Positions 15,482 to 23,609 are shown, numbered from the stretch's first letter. The stretch: DNA of 44,818 bases from an uncultured Aquabacterium sp. (GCF_913773725.1 NZ_CAJYGK010000144.1:1-44818); one strand, 5' to 3'. Notes: a model not told the origin generated them from the sequence alone. Numbers and translations are program-made.

Positions 15482-17782
15482 ATGCCTACTGTGCCGGACG
15501 CTTCCTCCGCCCCCCGATCCGCCTCCGCCGAAGCCGCCAGCCGCGCCTCGGTCGCCGTGCGCTGGGCTGTGGGCGTGGGCGCCGCCATCATGACGGCCAT
15601 TGGCCTGGTGCTGCTGTTCCTGCTCACACTCGCCACCAACAACCGGGCGCTGTACGAGCGCAACTACGCGTGGCTGTTTGGCGTCAACGTGCTGGTGGCG
15701 GCACTGCTGCTGGGGGTGCTGGTGTGGATTGGCGCCCGGCTGGTCTTGCGATTGCGCAAGGGGCGCTTTGGCAGCCGTCTGCTGGTCAAGCTGGCGGCCA
15801 TCTTTGCGCTGGTGGGGCTCATGCCGGGGGTGCTGATCTATGTGGTGTCGTACCAGTTCGTCACGCGGTCGATTGAAAGCTGGTTTGACGTGAAGGTGGA
15901 AGGCGCGCTGGTGGCGGGGGTGAACCTGGCTCGGGTGTCACTGGAGTCACAGGCCGCTGACATGGCCGCCAAGACGCGCACGGCCAGTGCGCAGGTGGCC
16001 CAGGGCTCATCGGCCACCGTGGGGCTGGCGCTGGAACGCATCCGCGACCAGCTGGGCGCCACCGATGTGGTGCTGTGGAATGCCGCCGGCCAGCCGATTG
16101 GCAGCGCGGGGCAGTCCCGCTTCAGTCTCAATCCCGAGCGGCCCAGCGCCGCCTTGCTGCGCTCGGTGCGTGAGCAGCGCGCTGTCACCCAGATCGAGGG
16201 GCTGGACGATATTGCCGACCCCAACGCCGTGCAGATGGCCCGCGTGAAAGTGCTGGTGCTGGTCGCCAACCCGGGGCTGGGCCTGTTGACAGAACCCCGG
16301 TTTTTGCAAGCCACCTTGCCGTTGCCCCCCGCGCTGGTGTCCAACGCCATCGAGGTCCAGGAGGCCAACCGCGAGTACCAGGAGCGTGCGCTGGCGCGGG
16401 GCGGTCTGCGCCGCATGTATGTGGGCACGCTCACGCTCAGCCTCTTCCTGGCAGTGTTTGGCGCGGTGCTGCTGGCGGTGTTGCTGGGCAACCAGCTGGC
16501 GCGCCCGTTGCTGGTACTGGCCGAGGGCGTTCGGGAGGTGGCCGCAGGCAACCTCAGCCCGAAAGCTGCCTTGCCGGGCAAGGATGAACTGGGTGGACTG
16601 ACCCGATCATTTGCCATGATGACGCAGCAGCTGGCCGATGCGCGGGCGGCGGTGGAGCAAAGCATGGTCAAGGTCGATGCTGCCCGCTCGAACCTGCAAA
16701 CCATTCTGGACAACCTCACCTCCGGGGTGATCGTGCTGGGGGAGGGCGGGATCATCCGCTCTTCCAACCCTGGCGCCACCCGCATTCTTCGCGCACCGAT
16801 GGCGGCGTACGAAGGCCGACCATTGTCCGAAGTGCCTGGGCTGGCTGATTTTGCGGCAGCCGTGGAGCGGCATTTCCTGGCGTTTTTTGGTGACCGCGAC
16901 CGCCACGGGCTGGACCACTGGCAGCAGCCTTTCGAGTTGCATGCATCGTCTGCTGGTGCGGGGCAGCACGCGACCAGCCTGGTGGCGCGGGGGGCGGAGC
17001 TGCCCGATGGGGCGCAACTGTTGGTTTTTGACGACATTTCAGAGATTGTTTCCGCCCAGCGTGCGCAGGCCTGGGGCGAGGTGGCGCGCCGCCTTGCACA
17101 CGAAATCAAGAACCCGTTGACCCCCATCCAGCTGTCTGCCGAACGCCTGGAAATGAAGCTGTCGGGCAAGGTACCGCCTGCGGAACAGGCCATCCTGGCC
17201 AAGTCGGTCAAGACCATCGTGGACCAGGTCGATGCGATGAAGCGCCTGGTCAACGAGTTCCGCGATTACGCGCGGCTGCCAGCGGCAGAGCTGCAGCCCC
17301 TGGACCTCAATGCCTTGATCGCCGATGTGCTGCATCTGTACGGGGAAGAAAACGCCTCAGTCCCCGTGAAAGTCGAGCTGGACCCGCGTTGTCCTCGCAT
17401 CGCAGGCGATGCGCAACAGCTGCGCCAGGTCGTGCACAACCTGCTGCAAAACGCCCAGGACGCCACCATGCAGGCACGGGCAGAGGGCAAGGAAACAGAG
17501 CCGTTCGTTCGCATCTCGACCCGGTTGAGCGAGTCCTCGGGGCGGGTGCGGCTCATCGTTTCAGACAGCGGCACGGGCTTTCCGCCTCACATCCTGCAGC
17601 GTGCCTTCGAGCCCTACGTGACCACCAAGGCCCGGGGCACAGGCTTGGGTTTGGCGGTGGTGAAAAAGATCGCCGACGAGCATGGCGCCCGCATTGATCT
17701 GTCCAACCGCATGGAAAACGGCGAGTTGCGCGGCGCGCAAGTGTCGCTATCATTTGCCCCAGAAACCGCGGTGGTGTCTTAG
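15482..17782 (+). CDS. NtrY-like membrane sensor histidine kinase
   Basis: The 766-residue product is a two-component sensor. Three hydrophobic helices lie at about 26-51, 64-85 and 101-122, then a periplasmic sensor region, a further helix near 315-335, a HAMP segment (GNQLARPLLVLAEGVREVAAGN), a PAS domain (from about LQTILDNLTSGVIVL), and the HisKA/HATPase core. The phosphorylated His is residue 540 in RRLAHEIKNPLTPIQ. The N box NLLQNAQDA, SDSGTGFP and GTGLGLAVVKK make up the ATP site. The layout is that of NtrY, linked to nitrogen or redox control. The partner regulator follows 204 bases downstream. Confidence 0.9.
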   Translation: MPTVPDASSAPRSASAEAASRASVAVRWAVGVGAAIMTAIGLVLLFLLTLATNNRALYERNYAWLFGVNVLVAALLLGVLVWIGARLVLRLRKGRFGSRLLVKLAAIFALVGLMPGVLIYVVSYQFVTRSIESWFDVKVEGALVAGVNLARVSLESQAADMAAKTRTASAQVAQGSSATVGLALERIRDQLGATDVVLWNAAGQPIGSAGQSRFSLNPERPSAALLRSVREQRAVTQIEGLDDIADPNAVQMARVKVLVLVANPGLGLLTEPRFLQATLPLPPALVSNAIEVQEANREYQERALARGGLRRMYVGTLTLSLFLAVFGAVLLAVLLGNQLARPLLVLAEGVREVAAGNLSPKAALPGKDELGGLTRSFAMMTQQLADARAAVEQSMVKVDAARSNLQTILDNLTSGVIVLGEGGIIRSSNPGATRILRAPMAAYEGRPLSEVPGLADFAAAVERHFLAFFGDRDRHGLDHWQQPFELHASSAGAGQHATSLVARGAELPDGAQLLVFDDISEIVSAQRAQAWGEVARRLAHEIKNPLTPIQLSAERLEMKLSGKVPPAEQAILAKSVKTIVDQVDAMKRLVNEFRDYARLPAAELQPLDLNALIADVLHLYGEENASVPVKVELDPRCPRIAGDAQQLRQVVHNLLQNAQDATMQARAEGKETEPFVRISTRLSESSGRVRLIVSDSGTGFPPHILQRAFEPYVTTKARGTGLGLAVVKKIADEHGARIDLSNRMENGELRGAQVSLSFAPETAVVS

Positions 17783-17986
17783 TCACCCTCCGCACAACTC
17801 CTGCGGACTGTGTTAGTGCACACCTCGGGTGGTCGGTAAGTTGGCACCGGTGCTTGCGCATGGCGCCAACGGATCGTGGCCTCGGCACAGCCCACCCGGG
17901 CTGCAGTCCAGACTCCCGCCCAAAAGAAGCTGTGCAGAGAGTCTCATCGTTACCGCACGGCAGCATTCCTAGGCGCTTCTATACAC

Positions 17987-18667
17987 ATGGCAAATATTCT
18001 GGTGGTCGACGATGAACTTGGCATTCGCGACCTGTTGTCTGAAATCCTGAACGACGAGGGCCACAGTGTGGACCTGGCGGAAAACGCCACGCAGGCCCGT
18101 GCGGCCCGCCTCGCCAACCAGTACGACCTGGTGCTGCTGGATATCTGGATGCCCGACACCGATGGCGTGTCCCTGCTCAAGGAGTGGGCCGCCGCCAGTG
18201 TGTTGACCATGCCCGTGATCATGATGAGTGGCCATGCCACCATCGACACCGCGGTGGAAGCCACGCGCATCGGCGCTTTCTCCTTCCTGGAAAAGCCCAT
18301 CACCATGCAAAAGCTGCTCAAGGCGGTGGAGCAGGGGCTGGCACGCAACCACGCGCGCCCGGCCGCTCCTGCCGCGGCAGCGCCCGCCGTCATGCAGGCG
18401 CCGGTGGACCCGAACGTGACCACATTTGCTGCCATCACCGTGCCTGTGGGCGTGGACCCCGGCCCGCACGCACACCAGGGCTTTGATCTGGACCGCCCTT
18501 TGCGAGAAGCGCGTGACGGTTTTGAAAAGGCGTACTTCGAGTTCCATCTCGCGCGTGAAGGCGGCTCCATGACCCGGGTGGCCGAGAAAACAGGCCTGGA
18601 ACGCACCCACCTGTACCGCAAGCTGCGCCAGCTCGGCGTGGATTTGGGGCGCAGCAAGCGCAATTAA
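17987..18667 (+). CDS. NtrX-like response regulator lacking an AAA+ domain
   Basis: The 226-residue product has a receiver domain with acidic Asp8/Asp9, the phosphoacceptor Asp52 in LVLLDIWMPDTDG, and a Lys in FLEKPI. A Pro/Ala-rich linker follows (about residues 122-160), then a Fis-type helix-turn-helix (RVAEKTGLERTHLYRKLRQLG). NtrX regulators normally have a sigma54-interacting AAA+ domain between these parts; it is absent here. I chose ATG 17987, where the receiver fold begins; a longer reading from 17876 adds unrelated residues. The cognate kinase is most likely the gene upstream. Confidence 0.9.
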   Translation: MANILVVDDELGIRDLLSEILNDEGHSVDLAENATQARAARLANQYDLVLLDIWMPDTDGVSLLKEWAAASVLTMPVIMMSGHATIDTAVEATRIGAFSFLEKPITMQKLLKAVEQGLARNHARPAAPAAAAPAVMQAPVDPNVTTFAAITVPVGVDPGPHAHQGFDLDRPLREARDGFEKAYFEFHLAREGGSMTRVAEKTGLERTHLYRKLRQLGVDLGRSKRN

Positions 18668-18719
18668 TTTTCATAAATTCCGTTTTGCTGGAAATTCTCT
18701 GGTTATAATTTGAGGCTCA

Positions 18720-18795
18720 GGCCCGGTAGCTCAGTCGGTAGAGCAGAGGATTGAAAATCCTTGTGTCGGCGGTTCGATTCCGTCCCAGGCCACCA
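18720..18795 (+). tRNA. trnF: tRNA-Phe (anticodon GAA)
   Basis: A complete cloverleaf can be drawn: acceptor arms 18720-18726/18785-18791, anticodon GAA inside the loop of GGAT..ATCC, T stem 18768-18772/18780-18784 with loop TTCGATT, and an encoded CCA at 18793-18795. The acceptor stem contains one C-A mismatch (C18724 with A18787). The accessory region starts just after it, so this is a plausible attachment site. Confidence 0.95.
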
Positions 18796-18801
18796 AAATT
18801 C

Positions 18802-18832
18802 AAACCCCAACCACTCTCGGTTGGGGTTTTTT
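18802..18832 (+). terminator. Rho-independent terminator after tRNA-Phe
   Basis: AAACCCCAACC (18802-18812) pairs with GGTTGGGGTTT (18819-18829) over a 6-base loop, continuing into a T run to 18832. Confidence 0.9.
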
Positions 18833-19124
18833 CTTATGTGCTCCCGCCAGACCCCGCGAACATGCGCGGAACGCTGAGTAGGTTTGCGGACTTCGACCGT
18901 CCGGCTGCCAGCCTCCCTCTGGCCACATGGCGCTCTCTCCGGGCCATTCCTCTCTCCTTTCTGACCGGCTCAAAACTGCCCGAAGTCCGCAGGCGACACG
19001 CCAGCAACCTATGTAAATCAACAGCTTGCGCGTTGATTGATCAAACGGTTGTTTTTTGGCATCGGTAAGCAATCTGTGATTTCGTCCTTGGCCAGCACCG
19101 CCATGCACTCACCTGTTGTTTGCA
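18833..19124. other. Gene-free spacer between tRNA-Phe and the abiE pair
   Basis: I see no convincing gene in this stretch. It holds a perfect 11-bp inverted repeat (18885-18895 TGCGGACTTCG and 18981-18991) with arms 85 bases apart, and a small CCGCGAA/GCGCGG inverted pair near 18854-18870. It lies where the left attachment site of an element inserted at tRNA-Phe would be, but no core duplication can be confirmed within the window. Confidence 0.5.
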
Positions 19125-19158
19125 GTTTGTCAGAAGTAGATATACACTTCTGACAAAC
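19125..19158. promoter_or_regulatory. Perfect inverted-repeat operator of the abiE pair
   Basis: GTTTGTCAGAAGT (19125-19137) is the exact reverse complement of ACTTCTGACAAAC (19146-19158), with an 8-base AT-rich centre AGATATAC. It ends 11 bases before the abiEi ATG. AbiEi antitoxins repress their own promoter by binding inverted repeats, so this is the expected operator. The ribosome-binding site ACGGAG follows directly. Confidence 0.75.
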
Positions 19159-19169
19159 GGAGCCTGACC

Positions 19170-19766
19170 ATGAGCCATCTTGCTGAAACCATCTTGTCTA
19201 CTGCACAAGCCTTGCCCGAAGGCGGCTTGCTGTCGGCTAAAGAGTTCCTGCATCTAGCCTCCAGAGCTGCGGTGGATCAGACCCTCACCCGTTTGACACG
19301 CGAAGGCAAGCTGATGCGCGTTGGGCGAGGTGCCTACGCCGCACCGGTGATCAGCCGCTTTGGTGCGCGCCCCCCCTCGACCGAAGCCGTGGTCAAGGCC
19401 ATCGAGTCGGCCAGCGGCGAGGTGATCGTTGCCAACGGAGCCACCGAAGCCAACGCACTGGGTTTGACCACCCAGGTGCCCACCCGTGAGGTATTCCTGA
19501 CCTCGGGGCGCTCGCGCAAATTGCAGCTCGGCAACCGAACCGTCGAGCTCAAGCATGGCAATCGATGGCAGCTGGTTCTGGGTGCGCGTCCGGCCGGCAT
19601 GGCGATCCGTGCCCTTTCCTGGCTGGGACCTGAGCAAGCATCCTCGGCACTGAAGATGCTGCACACCAAGCTAGCACCGGCGGAATGGGCGGCGATGCGC
19701 TCCGCCCGAGCCGTCCTGCCCAGTTGGATGGCGCGCGCGGTGAGCGAGGTCAGCGAACATGCCTGA
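19170..19766 (+). CDS. abiEi: AbiEi-family (DUF6088-like) antitoxin
   Basis: This is the antitoxin and transcriptional autorepressor of a type IV toxin-antitoxin pair. The 198-residue product starts with a winged helix-turn-helix (GGLLSAKEFLHLASRAAVD, then LTREGKLMRVGRGAYAAP), which in this family binds operator repeats. The C-terminal domain of ~120 residues has the family-type VIVANGATEANALGLT segment. The ATG at 19170 follows ACGGAG. The stop overlaps the toxin start by 8 bases, and a perfect inverted repeat lies just upstream. Family members can act against phage by abortive infection; activity here is inferred. Confidence 0.85.
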   Translation: MSHLAETILSTAQALPEGGLLSAKEFLHLASRAAVDQTLTRLTREGKLMRVGRGAYAAPVISRFGARPPSTEAVVKAIESASGEVIVANGATEANALGLTTQVPTREVFLTSGRSRKLQLGNRTVELKHGNRWQLVLGARPAGMAIRALSWLGPEQASSALKMLHTKLAPAEWAAMRSARAVLPSWMARAVSEVSEHA

Positions 19767-20787
19767 ATCCTGGTTTGAACTCAGTTCCGCTGACCAGTCC
19801 GAAGCCCTTGAGGTGGCCGCAGGTCGGAGTGGCAGGCCAGCACACCTGCTGGAAAAAGACATCTGGGTCGTCTGGGCCTTGTCCGCAATCTACGACTCGC
19901 CGCTGGGCGATAGCCTGACCTTCAAGGGCGGCACGTCACTGTCCAAGGTGTACAAGGTCATCGACCGCTTCTCTGAAGACATCGATCTGACTTACGACAT
20001 CCGCGAACTGGTGCCGGATCTGTTGCGCGACGGCAATCCCATACCGGCGTCAGCAAGCCAGGAGAAAAAGATTACCAGTGCGGTGCGCAGCCGCTTGCCA
20101 CAATGGATCGAGCAAACTGTCCAACCCGTCATCGAGCAGGCATTGGTGGCCAGCGGGCTGCAAGCCGAGCTGAGCCTGGCCGGCAAAGACAGTGACAAGC
20201 TCATCATCACTTATCCGGCGACCAAGAAGGGAACAGGTTACGCCGCAGCTACGATCCAGTTGGAGTTTGGTGCGCGAGCCACCGGCGAACCCCATCAGCG
20301 ACATCACGTGGCCTGCGACATCGCCCCGCTCATTGACGGGGTGACATTTCCGACAGCGCAGCCCTTGGTGATGGCGGCAGAGCGTACCTTTTGGGAGAAG
20401 GCGACGGCGGCACACGTGTACTGCCTGCAAGGGCGGCTGCGAGGTGATCGCTATTCGCGCCACTGGTATGACCTCGCCGCTTTGGCCAAAACGACGCACT
20501 TCGCTTCAGCGGCAAGCGATCACGAGCTGGCGCGGCAGGTGGCCGAACACAAGTCCATGTTCTTCGCTGAGAAAGATGTCGACGGCGGAAAGGTCGATTA
20601 TTTCCAGGCGATCTCGGGGGATCTCCGGTTGATCCCGCAGGGGCCGTCACTGGACGCGCTGGAGAAGGACTACGCAGCCATGCTGGAAGATGGACTGCTG
20701 GCTTTTGAACAGCCCACCTTTGAAGCCGTGATGGCGAGCTGCGCAGCTATTCAAGACGAGATTAATCGTCTGGCTCGGCGAGACTGA
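19759..20787 (+). CDS. abiEii: AbiEii/AbiGii-family nucleotidyltransferase toxin
   Basis: AbiEii toxins are nucleotidyltransferases that stop growth when not balanced by AbiEi. The 342-residue product has the hallmark motif GGTSLSK at 57-63 followed by RFSEDIDLTYD (acidic residues at 74, 75 and 77), the metal-binding part of the fold. A downstream RTFWEKATAAHVY stretch and the RYSRHWYDLAAL segment match the family. It overlaps abiEi by 8 bases. Its end overlaps the convergent gene at 20762 by 26 bases. It is intact by length and motif. Confidence 0.87.
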   Translation: MPESWFELSSADQSEALEVAAGRSGRPAHLLEKDIWVVWALSAIYDSPLGDSLTFKGGTSLSKVYKVIDRFSEDIDLTYDIRELVPDLLRDGNPIPASASQEKKITSAVRSRLPQWIEQTVQPVIEQALVASGLQAELSLAGKDSDKLIITYPATKKGTGYAAATIQLEFGARATGEPHQRHHVACDIAPLIDGVTFPTAQPLVMAAERTFWEKATAAHVYCLQGRLRGDRYSRHWYDLAALAKTTHFASAASDHELARQVAEHKSMFFAEKDVDGGKVDYFQAISGDLRLIPQGPSLDALEKDYAAMLEDGLLAFEQPTFEAVMASCAAIQDEINRLARRD

Positions 20788-21229
20788 CAACACGGCACAC
20801 GGACTGAATCTGCGCCCGCTGCTCATCCCACAGCAGCGGCGTGCCCGACGCGAGGTCAAACAGCGTCACCTCTGACGGCAGCGTTTCGTCGAGAATGGCG
20901 GCCACGATGTCCGGCGCCAGCGTCGTGAGGTTAACCATCCGGCTCACGTAAGACCGATCCATACCCTCGCGCTCGGCAACCTCCGTCAGGCTTTCTGCCT
21001 CCCCGGATTCCAGCATCGCCAACCAGCGGTGACCACGCGCCAGCGCCATTTGAATGGGCGTCGGTTTGTCGTTGATGGGCCTGGGCTTCAAGGTATTGCC
21101 GTCGGGAAGTCTCACCACCTTGCGACCGCCACGCCGCTTGATCTGGATAGGTACCGACAAGGTCAACCGACCGTCACTGGTGCTGACCACATCCGGCTGG
21201 CCAGTCTTTTCGATGCGCACCTCATTCAT
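20762..21229 (-). CDS. ParB-like HTH protein, last gene of the recombinase operon
   Basis: The 155-residue product has a basic N-terminal half (IQIKRRGGRKVVRLPDGN) and a helix-turn-helix around residues 80-115, SLTEVAEREGMDRSYVSRMV. This HTH resembles the DNA-binding middle domain of ParB/Noc proteins, but the ParB nucleotide-binding domain is missing. It starts inside the recombinase stop (4-base ATGA overlap), so the two are translated together. A role as a DNA-binding partner or directionality factor of the recombinase is an inference from position. No named family was recognised. Confidence 0.7.
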   Translation of the reverse strand: MNEVRIEKTGQPDVVSTSDGRLTLSVPIQIKRRGGRKVVRLPDGNTLKPRPINDKPTPIQMALARGHRWLAMLESGEAESLTEVAEREGMDRSYVSRMVNLTTLAPDIVAAILDETLPSEVTLFDLASGTPLLWDEQRAQIQSVCRVVSLAEPDD

Positions 21230-22584
21230 GCTGCCACCTCCGCTGCTTCCTTGGCTGACTCAGGCCGCAACTCGAGCACCAGCCGCTCGATGCCGTTCGG
21301 TCGCAGTCGGACCTCGAGATCGGTGGGCGAGACGATCACCTTCTCGATCAGCAATTTGAAGATCCGGGTTTGCTCAGCGGGGAACAGTTGATCCCAGATC
21401 GCATCGATGCGCGTCATGGCGACCGTCACCTTGGCCTCGTCCAGTGACGGGTCCAGCTTCGCTGCGCGCGGCAGGATGTCGGCCAGCAAGTCCGGCGAGC
21501 GCAAGATTGATCGGACCTGATCAAACACAGCGGCTTCCAACTCGGCAGCTGGCAGGCGTGGTAACCCCGAGGCGCCGGCATGCTCCTTGGCGTCTCGTTG
21601 AGGGATGTAGTAGCGATACCGCCGGCCGTTGCTTTTTTTGACCGTGTGCCACGGTGACAAGGCCCGCCCATCATTGCCGAAGACCATGCCCTTGAGCAGG
21701 AACGGCACCTTCGAGCGGGTGTTGTTGCCACGCACGCGGCTGTTGGTCGACAGGATCGCATGCGCTTTGTCCCACCACTCCTGCTCCACAATCGGAAGAT
21801 GCTCAGCCGGGTACCACTGGTCCTTGTGGCGCAACTCGCCAAGGTAGGTCCGGTTGTGAAGCAGTGCGTACACGAGGGTCTTGTCGATCAGCTTGCCCTC
21901 GCGCACCCGACCGTCCTGCGTGGTCCATGACTTCGAGGTGACCCCGTCCAACCGCAGCTCCTTGACTAGCAAGGTGCTCGATCCCAATTCCACAAATCGC
22001 CGGAAAATGTGCTGTACCACCTTGGCTTCCGCCTTGTTGGGCACCAGACGCCGGTTCTCGACGTCATAGCCCAGCGGGGGAATGCCGCCCATCCACATGC
22101 CCTTTCGTTTGCTGGCTGCGATCTTGTCGCGGATGCGCTCGCCGGTGACCTCGCGCTCGAACTGGGCAAAGGACAGCAGGATGTTCAGCATCAAGCGGCC
22201 CATCGACGTGGTCGTGTTGAACTGCTGGGTCACAGACACAAAAGACACCCCATGCCGTTCGAACACATCGACCATCTTGGAAAAGTCGGTGAGGCTTCGC
22301 GTCAGCCGGTCGATTTTGTAGATCACCACCACGTCAATCAGCCCAGCCTCGATGTCGGCCATGAGCCGCTTCAGAGCTGGCCGTTCCATGTTCCCGCCGG
22401 AAAACGCCGGGTCGTCATAGTCATCGGCCACCGGAATCCAGCCCTCAGCCCGCTGGCTGGCAATGTAGGCATGGCCGGCGTCACGCTGCGCGTCGATGGA
22501 GTTGTATTCCTGATCGAGTCCCTCGTCAGTGGATTTGCGCGTGTAGACCGCGCAGCGCATCCGGCGCTTGAGAACCTCGCTCAT
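21226..22584 (-). CDS. Large serine recombinase
   Basis: The 452-residue product is a site-specific DNA recombinase. The catalytic domain has the nucleophile Ser18 in YTRKSTDEG, the SIDAQRDA stretch, YKIDRLTRSL and the FAQFEREVTGERIRDKIAAS helix of serine recombinases. A recombinase domain follows (GGIPPLGYDVENRRLVPN, then DGVTSKSW). The zinc-ribbon cysteines of typical large serine integrases are absent: only one Cys is present in the whole protein. I took ATG 22584, which overlaps the DUF2924 stop; an earlier in-frame start at 22659 lies inside that gene. It is the only recombinase seen in the element. Confidence 0.92.
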   Translation of the reverse strand: MSEVLKRRMRCAVYTRKSTDEGLDQEYNSIDAQRDAGHAYIASQRAEGWIPVADDYDDPAFSGGNMERPALKRLMADIEAGLIDVVVIYKIDRLTRSLTDFSKMVDVFERHGVSFVSVTQQFNTTTSMGRLMLNILLSFAQFEREVTGERIRDKIAASKRKGMWMGGIPPLGYDVENRRLVPNKAEAKVVQHIFRRFVELGSSTLLVKELRLDGVTSKSWTTQDGRVREGKLIDKTLVYALLHNRTYLGELRHKDQWYPAEHLPIVEQEWWDKAHAILSTNSRVRGNNTRSKVPFLLKGMVFGNDGRALSPWHTVKKSNGRRYRYYIPQRDAKEHAGASGLPRLPAAELEAAVFDQVRSILRSPDLLADILPRAAKLDPSLDEAKVTVAMTRIDAIWDQLFPAEQTRIFKLLIEKVIVSPTDLEVRLRPNGIERLVLELRPESAKEAAEVAA

Positions 22585-23087
22585 CGACGGACTCCCTTGC
22601 GGGCTGATTTCTTGGGCCGGACGTTGGTCTTGAGGCCAAAGAACACCGGCCCCGACCACCGGGTGCCGGTGATCTCACGCGCCAGTTGCGACAGGCTGGT
22701 GTAGGGTTGGCCGCCGTGCAGAAAAGTCCCGTCGGCTTGGACTAGCACTTCGTGTTCAACGCCCTGGTAATGGCGGCAGAGCACCGTGCCCGGGGTCAGC
22801 GCGTAATCGGCCGACCGGGTCTGTGATTTCTGCTTGCCGATCTCCAGCAGGTTGTCGATACGACGCTGATTGCGCTCAAGCAGGTTGCGGTCGGTCTTGC
22901 GGCACTCGATGATCTGCAGTTTGTAGGCGATCCGGCGCTCGAGAAACTGCCGGTTGTGCGTCGGGGTGTCCGCTCCGAACAGGCGCCGCCAGAGCGACTT
23001 GATCTCCGGCATGCCCAGCTTGGGCAGGTTGGAAATTTGCGCCACGACCGTGTCGGGCGTAGGGGCAATAGTGATTCGAGGTTTCAT
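22581..23087 (-). CDS. DUF2924 family protein
   Basis: The 168-residue product shows the DUF2924 pattern: an N-terminal LPKLGMPEIKSLWRRLFG, NRQFLERRIAYKLQ, then a C-terminal PGTVLCRHYQGVEHEVLV followed by GQPYTSLSQLAREITG and a short basic tail. This family is almost always next to a serine recombinase in phage-like elements and has no known function; a role as recombinase accessory protein is inferred from that linkage. Its stop overlaps the recombinase start by 4 bases, and its ATG directly abuts the stop of the small gene upstream. Confidence 0.87.
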   Translation of the reverse strand: MKPRITIAPTPDTVVAQISNLPKLGMPEIKSLWRRLFGADTPTHNRQFLERRIAYKLQIIECRKTDRNLLERNQRRIDNLLEIGKQKSQTRSADYALTPGTVLCRHYQGVEHEVLVQADGTFLHGGQPYTSLSQLAREITGTRWSGPVFFGLKTNVRPKKSARKGVRR

Positions 23088-23303
23088 TCAGGGCTCCATC
23101 GATGGGTTGTTGTCGATGTCTGAATGAACGCTCTGTTCGACCGGAAAGCCAAGTACAAACGGCGTCTCTAGTGGCGTATTTGCGGACTTGGCGAAATCGG
23201 GCTGGCGCAAGCGGAAAAGCCCGGCGGCCACGAGGCCAGCGAGCTCGGCACAGCGCTGCTCAGCCGTCATCCGTTCGGGTGGGAGGGTGTTGATCTGCAG
23301 CAT
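23088..23303 (-). CDS. Small hypothetical protein, first gene of the recombinase operon
   Basis: This is a 71-residue reading frame with no recognised family. It starts MLQINTLPPERMTAEQRCAE and has a short helical stretch (ELAGLVAAGLFRL). The stop TGA is immediately followed by the DUF2924 ATG, which supports it as a real upstream gene. However, its last third overlaps the 26-base element at 23119-23144, so the 3' part may be conserved for regulatory rather than coding reasons. Confidence 0.55.
   Translation of the reverse strand: MLQINTLPPERMTAEQRCAELAGLVAAGLFRLRQPDFAKSANTPLETPFVLGFPVEQSVHSDIDNNPSMEP
23119..23144 (-). promoter_or_regulatory. Shared upstream element, copy A (before the DUF2924 gene)
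   Basis: The 26 bases match copy B at 37744-37769 at 21 positions (core TGAACGCT, then TTCG.CCGG). Copy A ends 31 bases before the DUF2924 start codon. Three such copies precede three leftward genes, suggesting a shared promoter or operator. Confidence 0.5.
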
Positions 23304-23609
23304 TGGTAGGGCCTCGCATCATTTCCAACGGTTTATCTATGTCGGATTATGAAAATTGGCCCAGCGGCTGACATCCCGAAATTGCGCGTGTATGGGTAAG
23401 CCTGCGCAACAAACTGACTGAGCAGCGAAATTGTCGGCGTACGCAAAATGAGTTGTAACCGCTTGAAAATTGCGCAAATGCCCTCATTTATCTGTCAAGT
23501 TTTGCATTTTTCCTAACCGCCGCTCAGCGAAGCCCAGGAGAGATTGGCAGCACGGTCGGCCGGCTCCTAAATCCGCTTCCCTGACAAAAACAACCGCAAA
23601 GGGGAGCCG
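23304..23609. promoter_or_regulatory. Divergent control region between the recombinase operon and the 733-residue gene
   Basis: There is no gene in these 306 bases. They are more AT-rich than the surroundings and contain repeated TTGCGC/GCGCAA words, including the perfect palindrome TTGCGCAA at 23470-23477. A possible rightward promoter is TTGAAA (23463-23468) with TTATCT (23488-23493). AAAGGGGAG just before 23610 is the ribosome-binding site of the rightward gene. This is the expected place for a switch between the two transcription directions. Confidence 0.5.

Noticed and set aside
15838..17253. 471-codon reverse frame inside the histidine kinase
   Set aside because: Ser/Arg-rich shadow with no domain, opposite a clear kinase.
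18885..18991. 11-bp inverted repeat as an integrase attachment site
   Set aside because: Seen, but the arms are 85 bases apart and no core duplicate of the tRNA end could be found in the window, so an att site is not called.
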